Below, in pieces: positions 53,098-63,074 of a DNA stretch of 64,000 bases. The first letter of the stretch is position 1, and every line of letters starts with the position of its first letter. Below the pieces are notes generated by a model, which was not told the origin of the DNA, made no database searches, and saw only the letters and a list, made by a program, of their open reading frames with translations. The position numbers and the translations under genes are program-made. Source of the stretch: Gemmataceae bacterium (GTDB lineage: Bacteria > Planctomycetota > Planctomycetia > Gemmatales > Gemmataceae); NCBI GenBank assembly GCA_019636445.1, contig JAHBXO010000008.1, forward strand, positions 1-64,000, given 5' to 3'.

Positions 53098-53949
53098 TTA
53101 CGGCGTCCAATCGCCGCTGAAGACTTCAGTGGCCGGCCCTGTCATATACACGTTGTTGTCGGTTTCGGACCACTCCAATTCGAGGTCGCCGCCGGGGAGG
53201 TGGGCCAGCAGCTTGCGGTCGGTGCGGCCGGTGAGCACGCCGGCGACGCAGACGGCGCAGGCGCCGGTGCCGCAGGCGAGCGTGATGCCGCTGCCTCGCT
53301 CCCACGTGCGCATTGTGACTTCGGTCTTCGACTTCACCTTCACGAAGTGGGCGTTCACGCGGCGCGGGAACTCCGGGGCGTTTTCGATCAGTGGGCCGAA
53401 CTCGGCAACGAGGTCCTTGCCGGAGGTCGTGAAGAACTCCTCGCCGACGTACACCGTGGCGTGCGGGTTCCCCATCGATACGCACGTGGCCTGGAAGGTG
53501 CGCCCGCCAACCGTGAGTGGCGCGTTGACGGGGGGCATCCCCGGCAGCGTGGTCGGGATGAGGACGGGATCGAGGATCGGTTCGCCCATGTTGACACGGA
53601 CGCGCTGGGCTTTGCCGTGCTGGATCTCCAGGTCCACCGTAAGCACGCCACGGCCGGTCTCGATCTTCAGGGTCGGCTTTTTGGCGATGGCGTGGTCGTG
53701 GACGTACTTGGCGACGCAGCGCAGGCCGTTGCCGCACATTTCCGACTCGGAGCCGTCGGCGTTGAACATGCGCATGCGGGCGTCGGCGATGTCGCTGGGG
53801 CAGATGAGGATGAGGCCGTCGGACCCGATGCCGTAGTGCCGGTCGCTAACCGCCTGCGCGACGATGGCCGGTTCGGCCGGGAGCGTTTCGAGGAAGCAGT
53901 TGACGTACACGTAATCGTTGCCGATGCCGTGCATCTTGGTGAATCGCAT
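53098..53949 (-). CDS. dapF: Diaminopimelate epimerase
   Basis: The start ATG 53949 gives [17 protein letters not shown], the classical DapF N-terminus. The 283-residue enzyme interconverts LL- and meso-diaminopimelate for lysine and peptidoglycan synthesis. Both catalytic cysteines are present: Cys72 in MCGNGLRC and the second in [16 protein letters not shown]. The longer frame upstream has no family match. Its presence agrees with the now accepted peptidoglycan in planctomycetes. It is followed closely by the DUF374 gene. Confidence 0.97.
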   Translation of the reverse strand: MRFTKMHGIGNDYVYVNCFLETLPAEPAIVAQAVSDRHYGIGSDGLILICPSDIADARMRMFNADGSESEMCGNGLRCVAKYVHDHAIAKKPTLKIETGRGVLTVDLEIQHGKAQRVRVNMGEPILDPVLIPTTLPGMPPVNAPLTVGGRTFQATCVSMGNPHATVYVGEEFFTTSGKDLVAEFGPLIENAPEFPRRVNAHFVKVKSKTEVTMRTWERGSGITLACGTGACAVCVAGVLTGRTDRKLLAHLPGGDLELEWSETDNNVYMTGPATEVFSGDWTP

Positions 53950-54017
53950 GGGGATCTCGCGTGTCGGTGACCGAAGAATTGTAGCGCGCGACAAGATGCG
54001 GGAGAAGGGAGACACGC

Positions 54018-54095
54018 GACTTCCGAAGTCCGGCTTCGACTTCGGAAGTCGAACGCGCGCGGGACTTCCGAAGTCGGAGCCGGACTTCGGAAGTC
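54018..54095. repeat. Four 13-bp palindromes (GACTTC-S-GAAGTC) between dapF and the ABC permease gene
   Basis: Copies at 54018-54030, 54038-54050, 54063-54075 and 54083-54095 alternate centre base C, G, C, G, so neighbouring copies are exact reverse complements of each other. Spacing is 20, 25 and 20 bp. The array sits between the dapF start and the permease stop, where no gene is present. It is readable as protein (TSEVRS-type) in other frames, like the heptads elsewhere. Confidence 0.92.
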
Positions 54096-54100
54096 GGGTC

Positions 54101-55600
54101 TTACGCCACCTTCGCGAAGACTTCGGAGACCTTGACCTTGCGGGCGTTCCACGCGGGGAGCAACGCGCCGATCAGGCCGACCGCGATGCCGAGCAGCGGG
54201 CCGTAGATCACGATCTCGATCGGCGAATGGAACGTGTCGAAGAAGGAGATCTTCACGCCGATCGCCTTCGTCAACGATCGGATGCCCATCGGCAGGAAGT
54301 AGACGCTCCAGGTGCTGAGCAGACCGCCGAAGGTGCCGATCAGCATCGCCTCGCTGACGATCATGCTCATGATCTGCCACGGCTGGAAGCCGAGGACCTT
54401 CATGACCGCCATCTCGCTCCAACGCTCGCGCACGCCGATGGTGATCGTGATGCCGATGACGAGGCACATGATGACCACGATCGCCGGCATGATGATGTAC
54501 TTCAGCCCCCAGAAGATGTCCTTGAATGGTTCGAGGAACGAACCGATGGCGGCGGAGAACGTTTCCATCTTCGTGGCCGGGTTGCTGAACGACGCCGGCT
54601 CCGCCACGATGGCGGCGAGCTGCTGGTACGCCGCCTTGCTCGGCATCCGCACCCACACGAGGTTCAGGCACCGATCCGCGACGGGGTGGTCCTTCCCCGT
54701 GCGGGCGCGGTAGTCGTCCAGCTTGGCCGTCAGGTAGTCGAAGCGCATCGCCGCGTTCATTGCCATCCGGCTGCCGGACGGAAAGGCGCCGACGATTTCG
54801 CACTCGAATTCGATGTCCTTGTAGTTCGTGCCGAACAGCTTGATCTTGTCGCCGACCTTTTTGCCGATCCGCTCCAACCGGTCCGCTCCGACGATGATGT
54901 TCCGCTTGTCCTGCTTCACCAGTTCGATCACCGCCTTCATGGCGTTCCAGTTCTCCTCGCCGAGGTCCTCCTCGTTCAGTCCCTGCTCCTTCATCATGCC
55001 ATTGGTCACGGCGTCGGGGTCGAGGGCGAACAGGAACATGCTGTTTTCCTGAGTCATCTTGCTCGGATCGAGCGTGGCGCCGACGAACGACCAGGTCATG
55101 AAGTTCTTGTCGATGTCGTCGGGCTGCATCTCCTTGGGCAGCTTGTCGCGGATGATGCTCTTGAGATTGTTGGCGTAGCCGGGCTTCATCATGCTCGGGA
55201 TGCCGAACTTCTCGGTCATGATGACGAGCTGGCTGTTCTCCTGGTCGGTGGTCATCTTCCCGATGGTGTCGATGATGCCGTAGAGCATCGTGAGCATGCC
55301 GGTGAGCACGAAGAGGGCGACGTAGGTGAGGGCGGTGCGCAGCAGGTTGCGGCGGAGGCTGCGGAAGACGAGGCCGGCGAGCTTCGCGTACTTGCCGATC
55401 GGGTCGGGCATGTTCTGGAAGCCGCGGATCCCCAGTTCGATGAGGTACATCGCGCCGAAGAACAGCGGCAGCGTGATGAGCGCGAGGATCAGGTTGACGA
55501 GGATGACGCCGAACAGGATGGCGGTGCCGTAGAGCGCCAGCTCCATGAGCGAGGTATCGACGGGCGGACCTTGCCCGAACTGTCCGGCGCTGGGGAACAT
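54101..55600 (-). CDS. FtsX/MacB-type ABC transporter permease
   Basis: ATG 55600 gives a 499-residue protein, and upstream in-frame sequence has no leader. It has an N-terminal hydrophobic pair ([38 protein letters not shown]) followed by [25 protein letters not shown], the usual amphipathic start of FtsX-domain permeases. A large soluble domain (about 120-360, periplasmic) follows, then three C-terminal helices with [41 protein letters not shown], the conserved FtsX motif. It partners the ATPase 64 bases upstream to export or mechanically drive a substrate, perhaps a lipoprotein or a peptide. Confidence 0.9.
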   Translation of the reverse strand: MFPSAGQFGQGPPVDTSLMELALYGTAILFGVILVNLILALITLPLFFGAMYLIELGIRGFQNMPDPIGKYAKLAGLVFRSLRRNLLRTALTYVALFVLTGMLTMLYGIIDTIGKMTTDQENSQLVIMTEKFGIPSMMKPGYANNLKSIIRDKLPKEMQPDDIDKNFMTWSFVGATLDPSKMTQENSMFLFALDPDAVTNGMMKEQGLNEEDLGEENWNAMKAVIELVKQDKRNIIVGADRLERIGKKVGDKIKLFGTNYKDIEFECEIVGAFPSGSRMAMNAAMRFDYLTAKLDDYRARTGKDHPVADRCLNLVWVRMPSKAAYQQLAAIVAEPASFSNPATKMETFSAAIGSFLEPFKDIFWGLKYIIMPAIVVIMCLVIGITITIGVRERWSEMAVMKVLGFQPWQIMSMIVSEAMLIGTFGGLLSTWSVYFLPMGIRSLTKAIGVKISFFDTFHSPIEIVIYGPLLGIAVGLIGALLPAWNARKVKVSEVFAKVA

Positions 55601-55664
55601 GCGAGCCTCGCGATTCGGGGCTATCGTCGGTTGGGCCTCGAATACCTGGCCCATCCAACGGGTA

Positions 55665-56369
55665 TTACATCCTAGACAGCGTCGGCAGCGGATGGCCGCC
55701 GACGAGGCGGCCTTTTTCCAGTTGCACGATCCGCTGGGCACGCTCGGCGGCGTGCGGGTCGTGCGTCACCATCAGGATCGTCTTGCCGAGTTCGCTGCGC
55801 AGGAGGTCCAGAAGGTTGAGCGCGTCGTTGGCGCTCTTTGCGTCGAGCGCCCCGGTCGGTTCGTCGCAGACCACGATGGTCGGATCGGTCACGATCGCCC
55901 GCGCGATGCCGACGCGCTGGCACTGCCCGCCGGAGAGCTGGCCGGGGCGGTGCGTCATCCGGTCGCCGAGGCCGACGAGGTTCAGCGCGTTCTCCACCTG
56001 CTTTTGTCGCTGGGCCTTGCTCAGTTGCAGGAGCAATAGCGGTAGTTCGACGTTTTCGTAAGCCGTGAGTACCGGCAGCAGGTTGTAGAACTGGAAGACG
56101 AAGCCGACGTTGCGCGTGCGCCAGCGTGCCAGTTCGCTTTCGGACTTGTCGGAGATCGTCTGGTCGCCGACGCGGATGGTGCCCGACGTGGGGGAATCGA
56201 GGCCGGCGATGAGGTTCAAGAGCGTCGTCTTGCCCGAGCCGGACGGCCCCATGAGCGCGAGGAACTCGCCTTCCTCGACATCGAGGTTGAGGTCCATGAG
56301 CACGTCGATCTTCTCTTCGCCCCGCGTGAACGATTTGTAGAGGTCTCGTACTTCGACGATCGCAGCCAT
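55665..56369 (-). CDS. LolD/MacB-type ABC transporter ATP-binding protein
   Basis: The 234-residue ATPase has Walker A GPSGSGKTT, Q-loop FVFQFYNLLPVLTAYENVELPL, ABC signature LSGGQCQRVGIARAI, Walker B VVCDEPTGALD and the switch His in MVTHDPHAAE. FQFYNLLPVLTA-ENV is typical of the MacB/LolD/FtsE group. It works with the FtsX-like permease encoded 64 bases downstream. A 252-bp divergent region separates it from the secA-like gene. That region carries no identified gene. Confidence 0.95.
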   Translation of the reverse strand: MAAIVEVRDLYKSFTRGEEKIDVLMDLNLDVEEGEFLALMGPSGSGKTTLLNLIAGLDSPTSGTIRVGDQTISDKSESELARWRTRNVGFVFQFYNLLPVLTAYENVELPLLLLQLSKAQRQKQVENALNLVGLGDRMTHRPGQLSGGQCQRVGIARAIVTDPTIVVCDEPTGALDAKSANDALNLLDLLRSELGKTILMVTHDPHAAERAQRIVQLEKGRLVGGHPLPTLSRM

Positions 56370-56621
56370 GGAATCTCCCCGACGAGAAAGTCAATTTATC
56401 GCGTTTGGCGGCAGATTCCCCGTGAACTGCCCGGTTTTTCGGACCCGCGCCGCCGTCGCGTACGGTTTATTCGGCCTGGATGGGGCGGGATTGATCGCAT
56501 GCCGCAGTTTGCCGAACCGATACCGCCTACTACCACGTCGGAAGCGGTCGGGTTTCGTTCCCGCCTTTCGCCGTCCGGCGTTCGTCGTTAGAGTAATGAT
56601 GTTCTGAGGAGTGGAACCGCG

Positions 56622-58694
56622 ATGAGCGCAGCCCCGGCGGATGGAATTTTGCAGTTGGTCCCCGCGACGCCCCCGGTGGAGCCTGCGCCGAATCCGGATC
56701 TGGAACGGAAACACGAGCCGAGGAAGCCGACGATCGCGAATGTGCCGGGCCGTCTCGGTTCGGCGGCGACGAATCGCCTGCGCGCCGTGGCGGACCCGCG
56801 CCCGTGGAAGCGCCGACTCGCCAAGGCGGCGCTCGTCATTCCCAAGATCCGCTACTGGGAAAACCAGTTTCTCAACTTCAACGACGACGACCTCCGCAAG
56901 AAGAGCATGAACCTCCGGGGGCGCGTCCGCGGCGGCGAGTCCATTGACAAGCTGATCCCGGAGGCGTTCGCGCTCTCCGCCATCGCGATCCGCCGGCTCT
57001 TCGGCTACCAGCTCTTCGATGTGCAGCTCGCCGCGGGCATCGTCATGCACTACGGCGGCCTCGTCGAACTCGCCACCGGGGAAGGCAAGACGCTCTCGGC
57101 CGTGTCGCCCGCTTACCTGAATTCGCTGGTCAGCAAGGGCGTGCATGTCACCACCGTCAACGACTACCTCGCCCGCCGCGATGCCGAGGAAATGGGTCCG
57201 GTCTACCGACTGCTCGGCCTGACGGTCGGTTGCATCCAGCAGAAGATGGAAGACGGCGACCGAAGCGCCCAATACCGCTGCGACGTGACTTATGGCACCG
57301 CGGCCGAGTTCGGCTTCGACTTCCTCCGCGACCGGCTGAAGCTGCGCGGCGGCCAGGCGAACACCACTCCGTTCTGGGCACCCTGGACCAGCAACATGCA
57401 GGGGAGGACGGACCCGCGCGTGCAGCGGGGTCTGCACTATGCCATCGTGGACGAGGCCGACAGCATCTTCGTCGACGAGGCGCGCACGCCGCTCATCATC
57501 GCCAACCCCACGCGCGATGCCACGCCGGAAGAGCAGGTGGTCTTCAAGTGGGCGGATACCGTTGCCCAGCAACTGAAGCGCGAGGAACACTTCCGCATCG
57601 ACCTGAAGAAGGACAAGATCGAGATCCTCGACGCGGGCCGGCAGCTTGTGCGCTATTCCAACCCGCCGACCGGCCAGCACGCGCAGGCGATGGACAAGCT
57701 GCTGGAGCAGGTGGAGAAGTCACTGCACGCGTATCACCGCTTCGCGCGCGATCACCAGTACATGATTTCGAAGGAAGGGAAGATCGTCATCATCGACGAA
57801 GGCACGGGCCGCCCGATGCCGGACCGGCACTGGCGGGACGGTCTGCACCAGGCGGTCGAGGTGAAGGAGAGCGTGAAGGTGACGATGCCGTCGGAACACG
57901 CGGCCCAGGTGACGTTCCAGAACTTCTATCGGCTGTACACGAAGCTGGCGGGCATGAGCGGGACGCTGATGCCGAACTTCAAGGAGATGCGCCGCGTCTA
58001 CCGGCGCTGGGTGACGAAGATCCCGACGAACCGACCGGTGAAGCGCGTGCAGCCCGCCGACGCCGTCTTCCCGACGGAAGGCGCGAAGTTCGACGCGATC
58101 GTGCAACAGGTGCGGGAGATGGTGGACAAGGGCCGACCCGTGCTCATCGGCACGCGGACCGTGGACAAATCCGAGCGGCTCTCGAAGCTGTTGGAGCTGG
58201 CGAAGGTCGAACACCTCGTGCTGAACGCGCGGCAAGATGCGAACGAGGCGCAGATCGTCAGTCAGGCGGGCCAGATGGGCCGCGTGACGGTGGCGACAAA
58301 CATGGCCGGTCGGGGGACCGACATCAAGCTTGGGGCGGGCGTGGCGGAGAACGGCGGCCTGCACGTCATCGGTACCGAGCGCCACGAGGCCGAGCGGATC
58401 GACCGGCAGCTCGCCGGCCGCGCCGGCCGCCAAGGCGACCCCGGAACGGCCCAGTTCTTCATCTCGCTCGACGACGGGATTCTTGAAGGTCTCGGACACC
58501 AGAAACAGAAAGCCCTGGAGGCACTCGGACGCTCCGGCGCCGTCCGGCCCTGGGGGATGTTTCGCGGACTGTTCCGCAAGGCACAGAAGAGGATCGAGAA
58601 GAAACACTACAAGCAGCGACTCGACCTGATGCACTACGACAAGAACCGACAGGAAATGCTCCAGGACCTCGGGGCCGATCCGTATGTCGATTGA
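56622..58694 (+). CDS. SecA-like ATPase, short form lacking the C-terminal two-helix finger region
   Basis: The ATG 56622 follows GAGGAGTGGAACCGCG, a good ribosome site. The 690-residue protein has LVELATGEGKTLSAVSPAYLNSL (Walker A, 151-157), DYLARRDAEEMGPVYRLLGLTVG, VDEADSI (Asp277), a preprotein cross-linking-like region, AGMSGTLMPNFKEMRRVY, VLIGTRTVDKSERL, TNMAGRGTDI and ERIDRQLAGRAGRQGDPG. After the second nucleotide-binding domain it stops at about the start of the helical scaffold, whereas canonical SecA continues ~200 residues with the two-helix finger and zinc tail. It may be an accessory SecA or a specialised translocation or remodelling ATPase. It overlaps the next membrane-protein gene by 11 bp. 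Confidence 0.88.
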   Translation: MSAAPADGILQLVPATPPVEPAPNPDLERKHEPRKPTIANVPGRLGSAATNRLRAVADPRPWKRRLAKAALVIPKIRYWENQFLNFNDDDLRKKSMNLRGRVRGGESIDKLIPEAFALSAIAIRRLFGYQLFDVQLAAGIVMHYGGLVELATGEGKTLSAVSPAYLNSLVSKGVHVTTVNDYLARRDAEEMGPVYRLLGLTVGCIQQKMEDGDRSAQYRCDVTYGTAAEFGFDFLRDRLKLRGGQANTTPFWAPWTSNMQGRTDPRVQRGLHYAIVDEADSIFVDEARTPLIIANPTRDATPEEQVVFKWADTVAQQLKREEHFRIDLKKDKIEILDAGRQLVRYSNPPTGQHAQAMDKLLEQVEKSLHAYHRFARDHQYMISKEGKIVIIDEGTGRPMPDRHWRDGLHQAVEVKESVKVTMPSEHAAQVTFQNFYRLYTKLAGMSGTLMPNFKEMRRVYRRWVTKIPTNRPVKRVQPADAVFPTEGAKFDAIVQQVREMVDKGRPVLIGTRTVDKSERLSKLLELAKVEHLVLNARQDANEAQIVSQAGQMGRVTVATNMAGRGTDIKLGAGVAENGGLHVIGTERHEAERIDRQLAGRAGRQGDPGTAQFFISLDDGILEGLGHQKQKALEALGRSGAVRPWGMFRGLFRKAQKRIEKKHYKQRLDLMHYDKNRQEMLQDLGADPYVD

Positions 58695-60159
58695 CGCGGC
58701 CACGCCGTCCGTTCTTCATCGACTCATTCGCGGAATCGTTCGGCTTGGCGACCGTTCCAGCCCCGTGCCGGTTCTCACGCTCGCGATGGCGGGCATGCTC
58801 TTCATCCAGCTCCATCGCACCATCCACGACGTCGACATCTTCTGGCAGCTCAAGATCGGCGAGATCACGCTGGCGCAAGGCCTGCCCGCGAACGAGCCGT
58901 TTCTCGCCGGGGCCGAAGCGGAACCGCTCGCCGTCGTCGCCTGGCTCGCCCAGGTCGTCTACGCGTTCACGCGCCAGCTCGGCGGTTGGACCCTCCTCTG
59001 GCTCGTCGATGCGCTGGTCTGGTTCGGCGGCTTCGTCATCGTCGCCCGGCACGCCGCACGGCGAATGACCAACGATTGGCCCGTGGCCCTTGGTCTCTGG
59101 GTCGGCTGGTTCGCCGCCCTTGTCTCCGCCAGTGTCCGCCCGCAGAGCTTTGCCGCGCTCGCCTTCGGACTCCTGATCGTCCTGCTACGATCGAATGTCT
59201 CGACGATCCGCACGGCCCTGCTCGGCGGCGCGATGCTTGTCGTCTGGCAGAACCTGCATCCGTCGGTGGTCGTGGGTGGACTGGTGATCGGGGCCGCCGT
59301 GATCGGGGACGGTATCCAATACCTCCGGAAGAAATCCCCGTCACCCCCGTGGCGGTTGATCGCCCTGCTGCCGCTCGCAGCGCTTGCGATCCTCGCGACC
59401 CCGGCGGGAGCCGACATCCTTCGGGTTTCGCGGCTCAACGCGCAGCTCTCCCTGTACCTCGAAGTCGCCGAGTGGATGCCGATGACCTGGCAGATTTCGG
59501 AGTTCGGCCGACCGTTCGCCTGGATGAGTTTGCTGATGGTTGTGGCGGGAGTGCTCGTCCGGGGGCGTCGCGTTCGCGCATCGACACTGGCGATTGTCGT
59601 CGCCCTGACTGCCGCGATGCTCTATTCGCACCGGTTCGTGCTGTTCTGGGGAATGGCGGTGATTCCGCTGTTCTGCGAACTGTTCGGCACCGAAGGCCAG
59701 CCGGCTCCGCCGCGCTCCCGGTTCCGTCGTCCGTTCGCCGTGCTAGCGATTTTGGCCGCCATCGGCACTCCGATCGCATTCCACCCCGCGCCCTTCGCCG
59801 ACTACTATCCGTTCACGGGAGTGCGCATGTTGCGGGAATCGGGTGTCCGCGGGACGATCTTCACCAGCTACTATTGGGGCGGCTTAGTCGCCGAGGCGAT
59901 GCATCCCGATGCGCGCGTGACGCACGACGGCCGGTACTACCTCAAGTCGATCGCGGACTGGGACCGCTATTTCGAAGAGACGAACCGCGCCACGGCCGCG
60001 ACGCTTGAACGCATTCTCGCGCGCGATCGACCGTCGGCGTTCTTCCTTCGCCCCGGTGCCGACGACGATCTGATTGCACTCCTGCAACGCGATCCGCGCT
60101 GGCGAACGCTCCACGCCGACGCGAACTGTTTCGTGTCCGTTCCCGTGCGGGAACGATAA
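58684..60159 (+). CDS. Polytopic membrane protein, GT-C glycosyltransferase-like
   Basis: The 491-residue protein starts inside the secA-like gene (11-bp overlap), indicating coupling. It has about ten transmembrane helices and a first periplasmic loop HRTIHDVDIFWQLKIGEITLAQGLPANEP. This resembles the DxD-type loop of GT-C glycosyltransferases (VD..WQLK.GE). The C-terminal soluble part (about 370-491: YYPFTGVRMLRESGVRGTIFTSYYWGG, HPDARVTHDGRYYLKSIADWDRYF) resembles that of the DUF/mannosyltransferase-like family. No precise assignment is possible. With the SecA-like partner it may act at the envelope. Confidence 0.78.
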   Translation: MSIDAATPSVLHRLIRGIVRLGDRSSPVPVLTLAMAGMLFIQLHRTIHDVDIFWQLKIGEITLAQGLPANEPFLAGAEAEPLAVVAWLAQVVYAFTRQLGGWTLLWLVDALVWFGGFVIVARHAARRMTNDWPVALGLWVGWFAALVSASVRPQSFAALAFGLLIVLLRSNVSTIRTALLGGAMLVVWQNLHPSVVVGGLVIGAAVIGDGIQYLRKKSPSPPWRLIALLPLAALAILATPAGADILRVSRLNAQLSLYLEVAEWMPMTWQISEFGRPFAWMSLLMVVAGVLVRGRRVRASTLAIVVALTAAMLYSHRFVLFWGMAVIPLFCELFGTEGQPAPPRSRFRRPFAVLAILAAIGTPIAFHPAPFADYYPFTGVRMLRESGVRGTIFTSYYWGGLVAEAMHPDARVTHDGRYYLKSIADWDRYFEETNRATAATLERILARDRPSAFFLRPGADDDLIALLQRDPRWRTLHADANCFVSVPVRER

Positions 60160-60195
60160 AATGGTTATTATTCCCTCCCGACCGGTCCCACCGCC

Positions 60196-61470
60196 ATGCG
60201 CCTATTCGTCGCGATTGCCCTCACCCTCCTGACCATGTCCCCGCTCGCGGCCGGTGAAAACTGGCCCGCGTTCCGCGGCCCGAACGGCGATGGCGTTTCC
60301 ACCGCCCGCAACCTGCCGACCACCTGGACCGAAACCGAGAACGTCCTCTGGAAAGTGCCCGTCCACGACAAGGGATGGTCCTCTCCGGTCGTCTGGGGCA
60401 ATCAGGTCTGGCTGACCACCGCGAAGGTCGACGGCAAGGCGTTCTACGCGATGGCGTTCGATGTCGAGACGGGCAAGGTGATCCACGACCTCAAGGTCTT
60501 CACGGCCGAGAATCCCACGAACATCTCCCAGTACAACAGCTTCGCCTCGCCCACGCCGGTCATCGAAGACGGCCGCATCTACGTCCACTTCGGCAGCTTC
60601 GGCACCGCCTGCCTCGACACCGCCAGCGGCAAGGAAATCTGGCGCAAGACCGACCTCCCGTGCGACCACTTCCGCGGCCCCGCCTCCTCGCCCGTGGTTC
60701 ACGGCGACCGCCTCTTCCTGCTCTTCGACGGCTACGACAAGCAGTACGCCGTCGCCCTCGACAAGAAGACCGGCGACGTGATCTGGAAAAAGGACCGCGT
60801 GCTGCCGTACCCCGAGAACGGCGACCTGAAGAAGGCGTTCGCCACGCCGTCGGTCTTCGAGGTGGACGGGAAGCTGCAAGTGGTCTGTTCCGCCGCGATG
60901 GGGACGATCGCGCACGACGCCGCGACGGGCGAGGAAATCTGGCGCGTGATCCACGGCGGCATGAACGAAGCCTGCCGGCCGGTGCTGCGCCACGGTCTCA
61001 TCTATCTCACCACCGGGCACACCTCGAACCTGATCGCCGTGAAGGCCGGCCGCTCCGGCGACCTCACTAAGGACGGCATCGCCTGGCGCGCGGACAAGGT
61101 CGGCCCCACGCGCCCCTCGCCGCTCGTCATCGGCGACGAACTGTACATGGTGAACGACACCGGCATCATGTTCTGCCTGGATGCCAAGACCGGGACCAAA
61201 CACTGGCAGGAACGGCTCGACGGGAAGTTCTCCGCCTCACCGCTGTTCGCCGACGGGAACATCTACTGCCTGGCCGAGAATGGGAAGGTCTTCGTGGTGA
61301 AGGCGAGCAAGGAGTACACGCCCATCGCGACCAATCGCCTCGATCTGACACCCGCGACGGCCGCCGACGGCCTCAAGATCGACCCGCGCTGCATGGCCTC
61401 GCCCGCGGCCGTCGATGGCAAGCTCTTCCTCCGCAACCACACGCACCTGTACTGCATCGGTAAGAAGTGA
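60196..61470 (+). CDS. Exported PQQ-like beta-propeller protein
   Basis: The 424-residue protein starts with a signal peptide (MRLFVAIALTLLTMSPLAAGENW) and continues with PAFRGPNGDGVSTARNLPTTWTETENVLWKVPVHDKGWSSPVVWGNQVWLTTA, the well-known planctomycete PQQ-binding-like propeller start. Repeated A-[FY]DxETGKxIW blades follow (DVETGKVIHDLKV, DTASGKEIWRKT, DKKTGDVIWKK, DAATGEEIWRVI, DAKTGTKHWQERL). Whether PQQ is bound is unclear. It is probably periplasmic. The stop abuts the convergent FGGY kinase gene with no gap. Confidence 0.9.
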   Translation: MRLFVAIALTLLTMSPLAAGENWPAFRGPNGDGVSTARNLPTTWTETENVLWKVPVHDKGWSSPVVWGNQVWLTTAKVDGKAFYAMAFDVETGKVIHDLKVFTAENPTNISQYNSFASPTPVIEDGRIYVHFGSFGTACLDTASGKEIWRKTDLPCDHFRGPASSPVVHGDRLFLLFDGYDKQYAVALDKKTGDVIWKKDRVLPYPENGDLKKAFATPSVFEVDGKLQVVCSAAMGTIAHDAATGEEIWRVIHGGMNEACRPVLRHGLIYLTTGHTSNLIAVKAGRSGDLTKDGIAWRADKVGPTRPSPLVIGDELYMVNDTGIMFCLDAKTGTKHWQERLDGKFSASPLFADGNIYCLAENGKVFVVKASKEYTPIATNRLDLTPATAADGLKIDPRCMASPAAVDGKLFLRNHTHLYCIGKK

Positions 61471-63003
61471 TCAGCCGCGCACCCGCGTGCCGAATTCCGC
61501 CAACCCCTTGCGATAGGTTTCCACCCACGCCGGATTCGGCTTCACCGGTTCGGGCCGGAACTTCACCATCGCCGCGACGGCGTCGGCCACGGTGTATGGC
61601 GAGGCATCCCGCGCCTTGTGGCGCGCATGCGTTTCGTACCCCGCCAGCGCGGCGACGGCGGCGCCCAACGCCGGCCCCTCGCTCGACACCAGCCGCGTCA
61701 GTTCGCGATTCAGCACGCTCGCCAGGATCTCCAGCATCAGGTCGTTCCGTGCGATGCCGCCCGACACGGTGACGCGCGTGATGCTCTGCCCGGCCGCCTC
61801 GTGCTCCTTTACCGCAAGGCCGATGAGGTACGCGAGCGCCTCGAAGGACGCCCGCAGCTTCACGCCCATGTCCGACGGCTCGGACGGCAGCCACTGGAAG
61901 CGCGGTGCGGTCACGCCGACCGACGGTTCGGAATACAGGAACGGCAGCACGGCGACGCCGTCGCAACCCGGTGAGACTTTGCGGGCGGCCGATTCCAGCG
62001 CCGCCCAATCGGGCTTCTCGCCGACCACCTTGTCCAGGAACTGCGCCCCGTTCGTGTAGCAGCGCATCCAGAGGTACGGCCCCCAGTTCAGCTTCATCGC
62101 GTCCAGCGTGCCGGACTTCGGCGCGGTGTCGGCGGACGAATTCACGACGGCGGAATTGCCGAGGATGATCGCCACCTGCCCCGCGTCGACGGCGCCGCCG
62201 CCGACAAGCCCGGCCGCCTGGTCGTCGAGCGTCGGGAAGAACAGCGGCCGCGCCTCGAACAGCCCGGCGTTCTCGGCCGCGGAGTCCGAGAGCGGACCGA
62301 TCGGCTCGTTCATGTCCACGATCTTCGGCAGGTGCTTCCAGGCCCGTTCGCGATGCGCCGGATCGGCGAGCGCGTCCAGCATCCCCTTGCTCCAGGCGTT
62401 GGTGCGCAGGTCCATGAGGCCGGTCGAGGCGGCGGCCGAGACGGACGTGCAATCGAACCGTCCCGTGAGGAACCCCGCCGCCGCCGGACCGTGCGGCAGC
62501 ATCACCTTCGTCCGTTCCCAGTCGGCATTCGAAAGCGTCGATTCGTCCTTCACGAGGTGGCTGAGCGAATAGCGCACGGCCCACGGGCCGCCGATCAGGT
62601 CCTTCACGCGATCTTGTCCGCCGAGGCGCGCCAGCCCTTCCGTGTGGTATTTCGCCAGCGTCTGGTCGTTCCAGCAGATCATGCGGCGGACCTGCACGGC
62701 GTTTGCGTCCAGCAGGCCGGCGGTGTGGTGCGTGGCCGAGATGCCGGCGGCGAGCCATTTCTCCGGGTCGGCGTGCGTCTTCAGCCACGCGCCGAGCGTG
62801 CGGGTGGCGGCGAACGCTTGGCCTTCGAGCTGCAGGAAGCTCAACTCGCTGACGCCGCCGTCGGTCCAGAGGTCCGTCGGCAGCCGGACTTCGTGCAGCA
62901 CGTTCCCCTTCGGATCGAAGGCGAGCGCTTTCACGGAGCCGGTGCTGAAGTCGTAGCCGACGACGATGGCGTCGTCCGGCACGTGGCGGAGCGGTTCGGA
63001 CAT
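61471..63003 (-). CDS. FGGY-family carbohydrate kinase (xylulokinase-like)
   Basis: The start ATG 63003 begins MSEPLRHVPDDAIVVGYDFSTGSVKALAFDPKGNVL, the phosphate-1 motif of sugar kinases, and the larger frame upstream is shadow. The 510-residue protein has GISATHHTAGLLDANAVQVRRMICWNDQT, FLTGRFDCTSVSAAASTGLMDL, a catalytic Asp in PLFFPTLDDQAAGLVGGGAV, and the FGGY C-terminal ATPase signature VTVSGGIARNDLMLEILASVLN. It would phosphorylate a pentulose or similar polyol. Xylulose is the most likely substrate but is not certain. It lies downstream of the CotH-family gene on the same strand. Confidence 0.88.
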   Translation of the reverse strand: MSEPLRHVPDDAIVVGYDFSTGSVKALAFDPKGNVLHEVRLPTDLWTDGGVSELSFLQLEGQAFAATRTLGAWLKTHADPEKWLAAGISATHHTAGLLDANAVQVRRMICWNDQTLAKYHTEGLARLGGQDRVKDLIGGPWAVRYSLSHLVKDESTLSNADWERTKVMLPHGPAAAGFLTGRFDCTSVSAAASTGLMDLRTNAWSKGMLDALADPAHRERAWKHLPKIVDMNEPIGPLSDSAAENAGLFEARPLFFPTLDDQAAGLVGGGAVDAGQVAIILGNSAVVNSSADTAPKSGTLDAMKLNWGPYLWMRCYTNGAQFLDKVVGEKPDWAALESAARKVSPGCDGVAVLPFLYSEPSVGVTAPRFQWLPSEPSDMGVKLRASFEALAYLIGLAVKEHEAAGQSITRVTVSGGIARNDLMLEILASVLNRELTRLVSSEGPALGAAVAALAGYETHARHKARDASPYTVADAVAAMVKFRPEPVKPNPAWVETYRKGLAEFGTRVRG

Positions 63004-63074
63004 GGCGGAGTTCCGGAGAGGTTGGACGGGAATGGTTTCGTCGGGCGCGAAGCCTTCGGCAAGAGGCGACCGCG

